The notes under the pieces: generated by a model
Database searches by the model: none
Told to the model about the DNA's origin: nothing
What the model saw: only the letters and a program-made list of their open reading frames with translations
Program-made: the position numbers and the translations under genes
Assembly (NCBI GenBank): GCA_963576475.1
Contig: OY754979.1
Location: 34,075,778-34,139,777 of the forward strand
DNA length: 64,000 nucleotides
Direction of reading: 5' to 3'
DNA from: Molanna angustata
Taxonomy: Eukaryota > Arthropoda > Insecta > Trichoptera > Molannidae
Part shown: piece by piece, positions 1 to 19,200 of the stretch
Layout of the letters: each line of letters opens with the position of its first letter
Position numbering within the stretch: the stretch's first letter is position 1

Positions 1-277
1 AAAAATCCGCATTCAACCATCACTTAATATATTATATAATTTCATAGTAAAAATTTGACAACTTATTTCTTAATCGATTTATATATTTGTGACTTTTATT
101 AATCTCGATTAAATTTGTTATTATATTTCATTAAATTAAGTTTTAATCTGTCATTGTTATTACGCGCAAGTTATTCAGTTGAAATAATGAAACTATCTAA
201 AATATTTATTTGAATTTTTGTGATATAGTTTTGATATTTTAGTCGAATTTGTGATTCAGTTTGTGTTGTATCGAAAA
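1..277 (+). other. 5' flank / possible 5' UTR of gene 1
   Basis: AT-rich sequence upstream of the first Met. The coding frame is open from about 239 to 278, and a weak acceptor-like TTCAG ends at 259, so this may be the 3' part of an intron plus the start of an exon whose partner lies off the window. No TATA box or initiator is convincing. Confidence 0.3.
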
Positions 278-8883
<8,606 letters not shown>

Positions 8884-9132
8884 GGCCCTACTCTCTGTAT
8901 TCGTTTACCCGAATTAATTGCTCGTTGACGGGTGTACTTTTTCTTACTGCGTATGTGAGTTGTTTCCTTTCTTTTCTCACATTCTTTTACTTCTGGTGCC
9001 CTGTCACTCCCGACGTTGGTCATCCTGGTGAATCCCTATCCTGTGCTGCTCGGAATATCTAATCCACTGTTCTAAATCCCGTCCTCTTCCGAATGTTGCA
9101 AACTTGGACATCTGTCATCTAACCTTTCAATG

Positions 9133-9312
9133 CTCGTTTATCACCAGTTCCTATTATTCCCGCTCAAAATATTAGTACAATGATAATCAATTCCAGCCAT
9201 CTCCCTCCTTTCAGCCCATCGGCAACTCTCTTTCTTGCCTTTTTTAATACTCTTTTATTACCAGTTCCTATTTATCCTGCTAAACATATTGGTATAATGA
9301 TAAGCAATACCA
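9133..9312. repeat. imperfect direct duplication in the gene 1 3' region
   Basis: About 65 bp at 9133-9196 (CACCAGTTCCTATTATTCC...) recurs at 9248-9312 (TACCAGTTCCTATTTATCC...) with several substitutions; both copies carry an ATATTxGTAxAATGATAA block and end in an AATxCCAG block. It lies downstream of the gene 1 stop, within the likely 3' UTR. Confidence 0.55.
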
Positions 9313-9480
9313 GTTTTTGTTGTCTCCTTAAAAATAGATCAAAATGTCAGACCCTTTAATGAGAACTGATTATTATTAATATTAACATCGAATATCTTAA
9401 ATAATCCATCGGATTGCAGTTGAGATGCACATTCCTTGAATGTTTTACGTCTTAAATGTCTGTATTTATTCAGTAAGATA

Positions 9481-9486
9481 AATAAA
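9481..9486 (+). promoter_or_regulatory. candidate poly(A) signal of gene 1
   Basis: AATAAA about 600 nt downstream of the gene 1 stop at 8883, followed by AT-rich sequence. It is the first canonical hexamer I find after the stop; no transcript evidence is available. Confidence 0.4.
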
Positions 9487-9944
9487 AGATAAACATATTT
9501 CAGATATGATACAAAAATTATATTCTAATTATTTTTTAATGTATTACTCGATCCCTTTACACAATCTACTTTATTAATTATCTTGCAACAAAGTTGTTGC
9601 GGTGTTGTCGACTTCTCGAAATTACAAATTTCTAGTTGGATGCGTAAATTGTAAGTTATTTTATCAAAAATATGTAGAAATACTATTGACATGAAGTAAG
9701 AAAGTAAATATATTTAATTTATTTTGGACTGTAAGTTTTAATTTTCATACATAGAACGACATTCTCTGAATGTTTTTTTTCTGCAGGATAGAATTTTTCT
9801 ATTGGGATAACTTCTGAGGTGGTTCCAAATATATTGAAATGTGACCACAACTTCTAACTGATAATGAAGGTAATCAAAAACCTTGTGCAACAGGTATTAA
9901 CAGATATTATTTATTAAAAAAAAAAAATTATGCATAACCACATA

Positions 9945-10170
9945 TTTTTAACAGGCTTCCGAAAACCGAGGAGGTTATCAATTCGACGTGAATTTTTATA
10001 TAATTTTTTGAACAGCTTTAGCGATAGCTTTTTACCATGTTGTCCCATTTCGATGGTTCTTTTTACATTAGAAAGCGGGTATCTTCCGATTTGTTTCGTT
10101 TCAATCTGGCCAATATCTGATGATGAAATCCATGACGAAATGATCAAATTGCAAAATCAGCTATTATTCT
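9945..10170 (+). repeat. dispersed repeat family G, copy 1
   Basis: Starts GGCTTCCGAAAACCGAGGAG and contains a CATTTCGATGGTTCTTTTT block and a GAAATCCATGA block. Related sequence occurs at 33776, 34855-34985, 35315-35530 and (inverted) 49005-49190. It looks like a dispersed arthropod repeat of unknown class; the TTAA-flanked MITE at 10171 sits at its right edge. Confidence 0.45.
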
Positions 10171-10862
10171 TTAAGGGGGCGACTGCTGCCAACGTACCTA
10201 TTTTTCAATTTGATATACCATCATTATTTCATAGCAAATCGTTTTGAAAAAAATAATTTAGATAGTTTGGGTATTAATAAAGAAAAATATATCTTAACTT
10301 TTTGATGATCATGTTCTGTATAAATTCTTGTAGAAAAATAATGGCATACCCCGATTTTCGACGTTTATCTTATATTTATATGATAAACCATAAGGCGTAG
10401 AGCAATATATATATGTTTTAAATTAAAGGAGACAAAAATATCTGGAAAATATGTCGTGACGTTACATTAATATTTCAGGTTTAGCAAAGAAACCTAAAAA
10501 AAAATATATTTCATTCAGCGCCATTGCGAAATAAAAGTTTTATTTAGTTTATTTACTTAACCTGATGCATTTGCAACGTCACAACATATTTTTTCAGATA
10601 TTTTGTTCTTCTTTAATTTAAAAAAAACATATATTGCTCTATACCATATAGTTTTTTAGAAATTTAATAAAAATGTCAAAAATTGGGGAATGCTTATTAT
10701 TTTTCTACAAGAATATATTATGCAGAACATAAGTGAAAATATATATTTTTCTTTATTTATATCCAAACTAAGTAAGTTATTTTTTTCAAAATGATTCGCT
10801 TTGCAGTAGTGATGCTATATCAATTTGAAAAAATAAGTACGTTGCAGGAGTCGCCACCTTAA
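10171..10862. mobile_element. palindromic piggyBac-type MITE, copy 1 (TTAA target duplication)
   Basis: The 684-bp element 10175-10858 is flanked by TTAA on both sides. Left end GGGGGCGACTGCTGCCAACG and right end (reverse complement) GGTGGCGACTCCTGCAACGT match. The inverted repeat extends almost to the centre (about 330 bp per arm), so the whole element is a long imperfect palindrome. A second full copy is at 56214-56897. TTAA duplication is diagnostic of piggyBac-type transposition. No coding capacity. Confidence 0.85.
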
Positions 10863-11017
10863 CACGTAGTCCGAATTCGTTGATTAATTTTTCATTGGAA
10901 AGAGATTAGGTTGTGGAGTGGTTCAATTTGAATTAATCCAAGAGATTTGATGATGGGAATCATGAGAAATATGTATGAAAGAGTAAGTAAAGTATGAAAG
11001 ATAATATTACTTCATAC

Positions 11018-11105
11018 ATATGTACATACCATCACGACATATCCCTCGCGGGGTTGGCAGACAGAAACGAGCACCATATTTTCTATCTTGGCATAGATTC
11101 ATTTT
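11018..11105 (-). mobile_element. RTE-like LINE 3' end fragment
   Basis: Minus-strand remnant of the last codons and tail of the LINE whose intact frame is at 61129-62811: TACATACCATCACGACATAT then ccctcgcggggttggcagac. Only the extreme 3' end remains. Confidence 0.6.
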
Positions 11106-11888
11106 GAAGTCGGTTTTTTATATGAAAGATTATTGATTATTTAGTTTATTTAAATTCTTAGCATATCACAGCGTTTATAATATGTTATAAAGAATGACAT
11201 GTTATAAAAAATTAACAAATATTTGATTTCATTATTATACTACATACCTATAATATACATGCATAAAGTATTCTAAAAACTTACTTTAAGCTTAGGCACA
11301 TTAAAACTATAGAAAGAGTGTTTACTAACTAATAAATGCACAGATATTATATTTGTACCAATGTATTGTCACATTTTAATTTTTTTTTTGCAATATTCAA
11401 TGACAAGTTAATTAAGAGCTATCGATGTCCAGTAAGTTCCATCACAACGAAGACATACACTTCCAGGATGTTTAAGGTGAAGGTAATTTTTGAATTATAT
11501 TTTAGTGGCACTAATAAGGGAAACTTATTGATAAACAAATTCTTCGTAATTTGAGATCAAAATATGACTTAAAAATATGTTTTTCTTATAGTGAAAATAA
11601 AGTCATAATATTATTTGAAAAATATAATACTGAATATATTTTTTATTCTAAAAATACACAATATCCAGTAGGCATTGTTAAAAGCTGAATATAGCAGAGT
11701 ACATACGCATAAGGAATATCGGTAAGTACATACATTTTGTTGAGTATAGACGTCGTCAAAGTTCTTGATCCTTTTCATCGTGAATGCACACATAACAACC
11801 AAACAAAAAAATCTTCGAAAACATTGCAATCTCTCGTACTAGATGGTATGTTTCTTCCTCAAGGCAGTCTAAGACAGAAGTTGCAAAA

Positions 11889-11944
11889 TCCTGTTGAATG
11901 CAATATGTATAGCAACTGTGCTATACATATTGCATTCAACAGGA
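11889..11944. repeat. perfect hairpin: 26-bp arms, 4-nt loop
   Basis: 11889-11914 and 11919-11944 are exact reverse complements, separated by ACTG. The arm begins TCCTGTTGAATGCAATATGT. No mismatch in 26 bp. It could be a recent foldback or a small hairpin-RNA-like locus; nothing around it identifies a carrier element. Confidence 0.9.
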
Positions 11945-12013
11945 GATTTAATAGGAAAGGAAATTTTATTATGTAAGAAAACATTAGATTTATCATCTTT
12001 AGAGAAAACGACT

Positions 12014-12450
12014 GCCTGTGTTACAGAGGTAGTCTGAGGAAAGCACATGCTTCATTTCTAAACAAGCATGGACAAAATATGATCTCAAAAGAACAAGAGA
12101 CTCACTCGCCAGTCATATCGGTATTAACGGGACACTAGCTCATAGGAAAGCATGCCAGAAGGCTAGGGCTGGAGGCATACCATTACTGCAAAGCATACCA
12201 AGACGAATAAGAAACTGTGGTCCACTTCCTCTGTCAATGTCCTACTCTCTCGAGAATTCCTTGGGAAGTTTCTGCTATGATGATATAATGGACATAGCGT
12301 CAGCCGATAACGGAGACGTTATAACATTCATTAGCCACTCACGCTGTTTCAGTTGGATAAGTAAGGGTAGGACTTGTGGTATCACAAAGGGCCAATTGGC
12401 CTAAGTGTGTTCTCCTTGAGAACTGGCACCCGTAAAAAAATCATCATTAT
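12014..12450 (+). mobile_element. LINE C-terminal remnant of an RNase H-bearing clade (R1/I-like)
   Basis: Readable with frameshifts as ...SLASHIGINGTLAHRKACQKARAGGIPLL..SIPRRIRNCG..., the shape of the end of an RNase H domain (SHIGINGNELAD-like) followed by the C-terminal tail, then a 3' UTR ending near GTAAAAAAATCATCATT. Strongly decayed; no RT motif remains. Confidence 0.5.
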
Positions 12451-12989
12451 ATTATGACGTGCAGTAAGTACCTACCATCACATCAATAATTAGCTTTTGG
12501 AGGCATTTTTGAACACATTTAAGGTTTTGGGTTTTCCAGTTCAATATAAATGACACTGACTCTTTAATTAAAGACAATCGTTTGAGTGTCAGATTTTGAT
12601 TTTAATCTGTGTTCAATTTTTTTTAACATTATCATAATATGATAAAATTATTTTTATATTTTACGCACTTTTCAATCTTTCAAACTTTCAATTGTGACGG
12701 CTTCTAATTTGTAGAATTACATTATTATACATGTGTTCATATTCATCATTATAATTTTATATTTTTAGTTTATCCACACTCTCATATTCATCATTATCAT
12801 TTTATATTTTATATTCATCATTATCATTTTATATTTTTGTTTTATCCACACCCTATTTTTTCGAAATCTATGTTTTTTGTAACCAATGACAACGGTTAAA
12901 AATATTGTTGTAACATAAACTATAATATTAATGTGATTTTTAAATAGCTTCATCATTATGATAAACTACACGTTGTTCTGTCAAAAGAA

Positions 12990-13058
12990 CTGGCTTCCGT
13001 AGTATAGTGGAAATCTAACAAAAAATATACAATACCAGATTTGATTCTAGAGATAGGG
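12990..13058 (+). pseudogene. tRNA-like relic (pol III A- and B-box)
   Basis: GGCTTCCGTAGTATAGTGGA resembles the 5' half of a tRNA with an A-box, and GATTTGATTCTAGAGATAGG about 35 nt later resembles a B-box plus acceptor end. The anticodon arm does not fold and the acceptor ends do not pair well, so this is a pseudo-tRNA or SINE head, not a functional tRNA. Confidence 0.4.
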
Positions 13059-13225
13059 AAAAAATGATTTATAATTAGGTATTCCTTACACGAATCTTGC
13101 TCCTCTGCACCGGAAACACTGCTTAGATGAAATAATTAGTCATTCGTCAGTAAAATCGACACTTGCACAGGTTGCAAGGATTGTACATAATTACCAACTC
13201 CCATATGTATGACAGTGAGTTTCAT

Positions 13226-16200
13226 TTATATAAAGTCCTCTTTGCGTTTGCTCTGAAGCGGTTTTTTCTTCTCGAAAAACTTTAATATCTCCTCCTGATT
13301 CTTTCCCTTGGTCTCGGGAATGAAGAAATAGCAGAAAAAGGAGCCACTGAAGGCGATGATGGAGAATCCCCAGAAGATACCATCAGAGCCGATAACATTG
13401 ACAATGTCTGAGTAAAATTGAGACTGTGTCAATTGTGTCACCCACATCCAAAATATTAAAATTGTTGTTGCCAAGCCACGAGCCTATAAAAAAAAACAAT
13501 TTATAAGTGAATAAAACATACAAAATATCTTATTTCACTGTTAATGTGTAAATGATCAAAAACCACCACTGTTTCATAATCATCATCAAAAGTCTCAATC
13601 CTATGGATTGGTTTGCAGAAGAAGTCTACATCTCGCTATCCACTTCTCTCTATCCTGTGCAGCCTTTTTCACCTCAACATATGTGGCGCAGTTCATGTCC
13701 TCGCACACCTGGGCCAAATATTCCCGTCGGGGGCATAAAACCATAATCAAAACCAGTATAAACAGTTTCAATAAACGTGTTTATGAAGAAGGCAAAGAAA
13801 ATTATCACTGGCTACAAATCTAGTGACTAAAACATGATATATTTAAGCCACTATGAAGATATACGTGTTAGTAATGGTAACTATCGCATGCTTTAAAAAC
13901 GGTTTAAAATTTTTTTTTTTTTTGATTTTAAGAACAAACCTGACATGAAAAAACTTTATCGATCATTCAACATGATTAAATGCACTTTTAAAATTATGAA
14001 CTCATTGAAAATAAGGTTCAAAGAGAATTTTATGCTGAATTTTAAAATTGTGTGACAAACTAGTGAAATGTTAAAAAAATGATGTGTTTTTTAGAAACCC
14101 ACTAATTTACATATTCAAGAAATTTTATTTGCAATAGGATTTAGGTTTATACGCCCTTAAATAGTTGGTTGACGGATTATTCTCGGTAAAACTCCATATC
14201 AGATTATATAGAGTCCTTTTACCCTTTCTTCCAAAAATTCGTTCATTTAATTGTGCGAGTAGTTTTTTTGGAAATATCAAAAAAAATCAAAGATAAAAAT
14301 GATTTACTTACTTGTACAGTGAAAACTTCGTTGATTACAATGAAAGGTACTGGTCCCACACCAGTGGCATCAATGCAGACTCCGGTACACAGAGCTATGA
14401 GAGGAATCCATCCCAATGTAGAGACGTCTTGTCCGTGACTTTGAAAGTAGAAATATGTTCCCATCACAAAGAGAGCTAGACCGAAGACTGACGAAGACGT
14501 TATGAATAGAACCTAAAACATTATTTAAGATTTTACAAAAGATATATTATAGTTGATTCAGTAATGAGTAATTTCTTACACAGAACGATCATTTCGGCTG
14601 ATAAGACCCGTATCGACTGTAACACATAGGAAAAAAAGTTATCCACGCCATAATTATAAGTTCATTTTTGGCTTGTTCATTAGTTCAGTTTTAGGGGTTC
14701 AGGAATGACATCTATGCGAAAGCATTGTCACCTCGTGTATAAGGATCGTGGCTTTCGTTGTTTTCCAACCAATTTTTCAATATATGGGGTTAGAAAAAAG
14801 TTTAATTGTCATTTGATTCATGACGATGGTGTTCTCAAATTATTTTCAGACGGTGTAAATCTTCAAAATTTGGATTGATAAGGAAACATCAATAAGTAGA
14901 CACAATTAATATGATAAATATAGGGAACTTCCAGCTATTGGAGCATTTGAGCACGAGACAACTCCTAAAGAGGGTTGCCCAACAAGGATCCAAATGCATC
15001 CGAGTCTGCTAGTTACTATCGCCAAAGGAATACACGATGGCAGAGACCAAATAAGTCGCCCTAGAGATAGTTATATGGACCAGATGATCAGTGATATGCG
15101 CTGTGGTAGCTAACAAAGAGATGAAGATGCTGGCGGACAACAGAGATATGTGGACTGTGGAGAGATGGAGTGTGCGGTGCAAACCAATACTAGAATTGTG
15201 GTCATGAAGAGTAACGTTTTTAGAAATACTATCAAATATATTTTACTGCCCAAAAATATAAATGTAACTGTGTTTCTATAAAATTTGTTGAAATAATAGA
15301 TTATTTTCTGGGTATTGGCTTTGACTATACAGCATTTGTTTTTGGAATACGTAAGTTATTAGACGTATGTTTTCCAGAATATAACTTAATTATTTTTGTC
15401 GTGGATTGAAGCGGTTTGCGCATATAACCAACTAAACAATCTGCGCACTGCACGTAACGTATTCAAGAATTTTATCGCTTTCTATATGATGTGGTTGCAA
15501 TATATCACTTTGAATATGCCCGAAAATTTTCAATTATACTAATAAAACAAAAAATACGTTGACTAAGTATAAAAATGAAATGATACCTTTCTTCCGACCC
15601 TTTCTACCAAGAGTGTTGAAGCATAAGCTCCAATAAACTGCAGAGAGGACAGGACTATAGCAGACACATTTGGTGAGAGCGAACTACCAGCTGCTTGGAA
15701 TATTTCGCTAGCAAAGCTGAGGATGGCGTAAATACCAACGTATCCCTGAATTCCAATCAACACGAAGCACGTGGCGAAAGCCTTCAGGGTCACGTGAGAT
15801 GTCACTAGAATGAGAAAACAATGAATTAGACCAGAATTTGCAAATATTCAATGGACAATCAAAATCTGAAGAAAACGATAAATAATATTTCACCACCGAA
15901 TACCAAGCCCTGAGACAGTCTTTGATAAACCGATATTGGTGAATATATTTGATAAATTAACAGTGAAAATATTGTTATCATCGCGGAAGTTCACCAAGAA
16001 TTCTACCTACTAATTCAGTCAAGCGAATATTTATTGTTCAATTGTATTATTTACCAATTTCCTTAAATGTTGCCTTTCCTGTAGTCGACTCCAGGAGCGC
16101 TTCTTCTTTCAGTAGTGCCAGAGCATTTTGAGAGATAGTATCATCTTGTGGTATATTCCTCAGCCAAGAAATGGATTTAAGCGCTTCCTGATCAACATAA

Positions 16201-19200
16201 ATAGAAAGGTATTCAATAAATTATATATCCATAGATGAAACCATAGACTAATAACCCTTCATTGACTGGTTTACGTTAATTTTTTAGTATCAAGACCAAG
16301 ACCTCCACTTGGTGCATTTACTTATTAAAAGAAAGTGATCTATATAAATAAAATAAGAACTGCTGATGAACCGATTTGGCTATATTTTTTTGGCAAATTT
16401 TCTTAATAGTCCGAATGAATGTAAACCAAAATTTTAAAAATAGCTGGAAAAATTCGGAAGAATGAAAGTGGTTTTTGTATGGGATATTTGCTAGTTTAGT
16501 AGGCAAATGTAGGTGACAGCCGTTTTTAAAATTGTGAATCAAGCCAATTCAAATCAAGTCAATTGTGAATCAACACAAGGAGAGGGACTGAAGGGTCTGA
16601 ATGGACTGAAGGGGCTGAAGGGACTGAAAGGATTAAAGGGATTGAAAAGACGGGAAGGAATGAAGCGACGGGAATGACTGAAGAGACATTTCAACGCATG
16701 TCGGGTACCAGTTAGTGTTTCAATAAAAACAAAAAGATTATAAGTTAATAAATATCATAAATCTTTTTGGGTTTTTGGATGCGTGTTATATAAATACTTA
16801 ACATATTACATGTAAATTGCCAGAAAAGAAAAATAATAATAAAATTAAAAAAAAACGAGTTCAAATATTTGGTTAAGAATACACATACCAAATATTTCCG
16901 CTGTTTGACCAGAAATATCGGCGTCTCCGGCATGAAGTAATATGCTATCAGGTAGACTATCGGAACCATCAGATGAACCCAGAGGACTGCTCTGTACGGA
17001 AGGAATGCACCAATTGTGTAGGCAAAGACCAGCCCTCCGTTCATGGCCAAGATGGCGATGGAAGCAAGAGCTCCTCTCAGCCTATTGGTTCCGATCTCAA
17101 CACAATACTGAGGAGCCAGCAGAAGACTTCCACCCCCGCTGAGACCAGCTATTGTGCGAGCGATGATGAGACCCGCGAAGGATGCTGTCCACAATTTGAG
17201 GACCCAGCAAATCTAAAAAAAGAGACTTTCTTTTAATTTATGTCTTTTGCTACACTACAGAGGATATAAAATTGCATTCAATTAGTACGTCATATACTTG
17301 ATGCCCAAAAATGTCATAATATTAAACTACGAGTACCTGTACACATTCAACATAATTGTCAAATGTTAAAATTTATTTAAAATATAGGCTTGGAACTATC
17401 CAATATAATACAGAAAACTACATCTCAAATGCACAATTGTTTTATTTCTCATAGAGTCCATTAAGATGAAAAATAATAGAGAAAACTACTGATATCGCAG
17501 AGGTCAAAATTTGACAGTCATTCATTAAATTTTTAAGTTTGAGAAGTTATCAGACCAGTGGGGCAAGTCCCGTCAAACGGTGGAACCGATACCCTCGTGA
17601 TTACCCATGATATGTGGAGTTCTATAATATCTTAAAATACTATTCAACTCCATAAGATAATTATATCCATGACATGGGTTATCATGAGGGTTTTGATTTC
17701 ACCGTTTGACGGGACTTGCCCCCTTGATCAGTGATAAAAAACATCATATGTTTGTGTTTGTATCAGGGGATACAAAGTTTTCTTTTCACATCGCATATTG
17801 CAAAATTAAATTGTTTAAGTACCATTTATATTGTTTAAGTACCATTTTAATGAAATTGTTTAAGTACCATTTTATTGAAATTGTTTAAGTACATTTATAT
17901 TGTTTAAGTACCATTTTATTAAAATTGTTAAGTACCATTTATATTGTTTAAGTACCATTTTATTGAAATTGTTTAAGTACCATTTATATTATTTAAGTAC
18001 CATTTTATTGAAATTGTTTAAGTACCATTTATACTAACCATATTTGAATTATAAATTAGCTATAAACCACTTGTTTTTTGTGTCACTTCGCGACATATTT
18101 CGGAAGCATGTTGAGAAGTGACTCAAAAAACAAGTGTTTTATAGCTAATTTATAATTCAAATATGGTTAATATTAACTACCACAAAATATCTGCCGAATC
18201 ATTAAATGATACCATTTATATTGTTTAAATACCATTTTATTGAAATTGTTTAAGTACCATTTATATTGTTTCACGGTAGATTATTTAGGTACCTAATTTT
18301 CTTTTTGCGTTTTTATCATCAGTTCCAATGACTTTTCAAATTAAAAATTTAACTAATATCGACATCTGAATGATCACAAGTATCGATTATTATACATGTT
18401 TTTATGATAAGAAAAACTTACAATATAAGGTAGTGCCGTCGCAAGTCCTGCCAATCGTCTTCCCATTCTCTGAGCCATGAGACCAAACAGCAGTGTCCCA
18501 ACGAGAGCCCCCGCGCAGTAGAGGGAGGCCAGTGCTGCAGTCTGGGGAAGATTGAGGGGAGGTTGGACAGGAGATGTGGAAGACTGGAGAAGAGCGATGG
18601 ATGGGGACACCCAGCCCAAGGCACAACCGTAACAAAATGTACTGAGACTGGCTGAAAATAAAACAAAACGGCTTTATAATTATCAAGTATTTATATATTT
18701 CCTTTTAGTGATACAAGATCCCTCAGAGGGTACTTGAGATCAATGGTTGGCCCTACAAAACATAAAATAAATATAAAGTCACAAAGGATAATGAAAATAA
18801 ATATATGTAATTTTAAGTTCTATTTAATTTAGTTCGCAGAAGCGACTCCCATTCACCGGTATCGCTCAGTGCCGAGCATCGTCAGAATGGTGAACAAGTA
18901 ATTAAGACCATCAATACATGGTCAGTAAAATTACGCGTACATAGGTCCTAAAATATTTAACCTCTTTAAAACTGACTTTCCACTTATAAGAACCTACTCA
19001 CATATCAAATTGAAAGTTATAGCAAACAACTGGTTAATTACCAAAGACTGAATCTAGTGTAGAGTCGAGTTATTCAGAGCTTTTAAAAGACCATCAAGTG
19101 AAATTTGTAGGAGTTCTGGTCGCAAATTAATTTAACTGTAAAACAGGTTTGTATTAAATTGAGTAGGATATTCAATTTCTCTTCATTGCTCTTTTGCGAC

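Noticed and set aside
11889..11944. microRNA precursor
   Set aside because: A 4-nt loop with perfectly paired arms and no flanking lower stem is unlike a typical miRNA hairpin; kept only as a hairpin.
12990..13058. Functional tRNA gene
   Set aside because: A- and B-box-like blocks exist, but the anticodon arm and acceptor stem do not fold convincingly.
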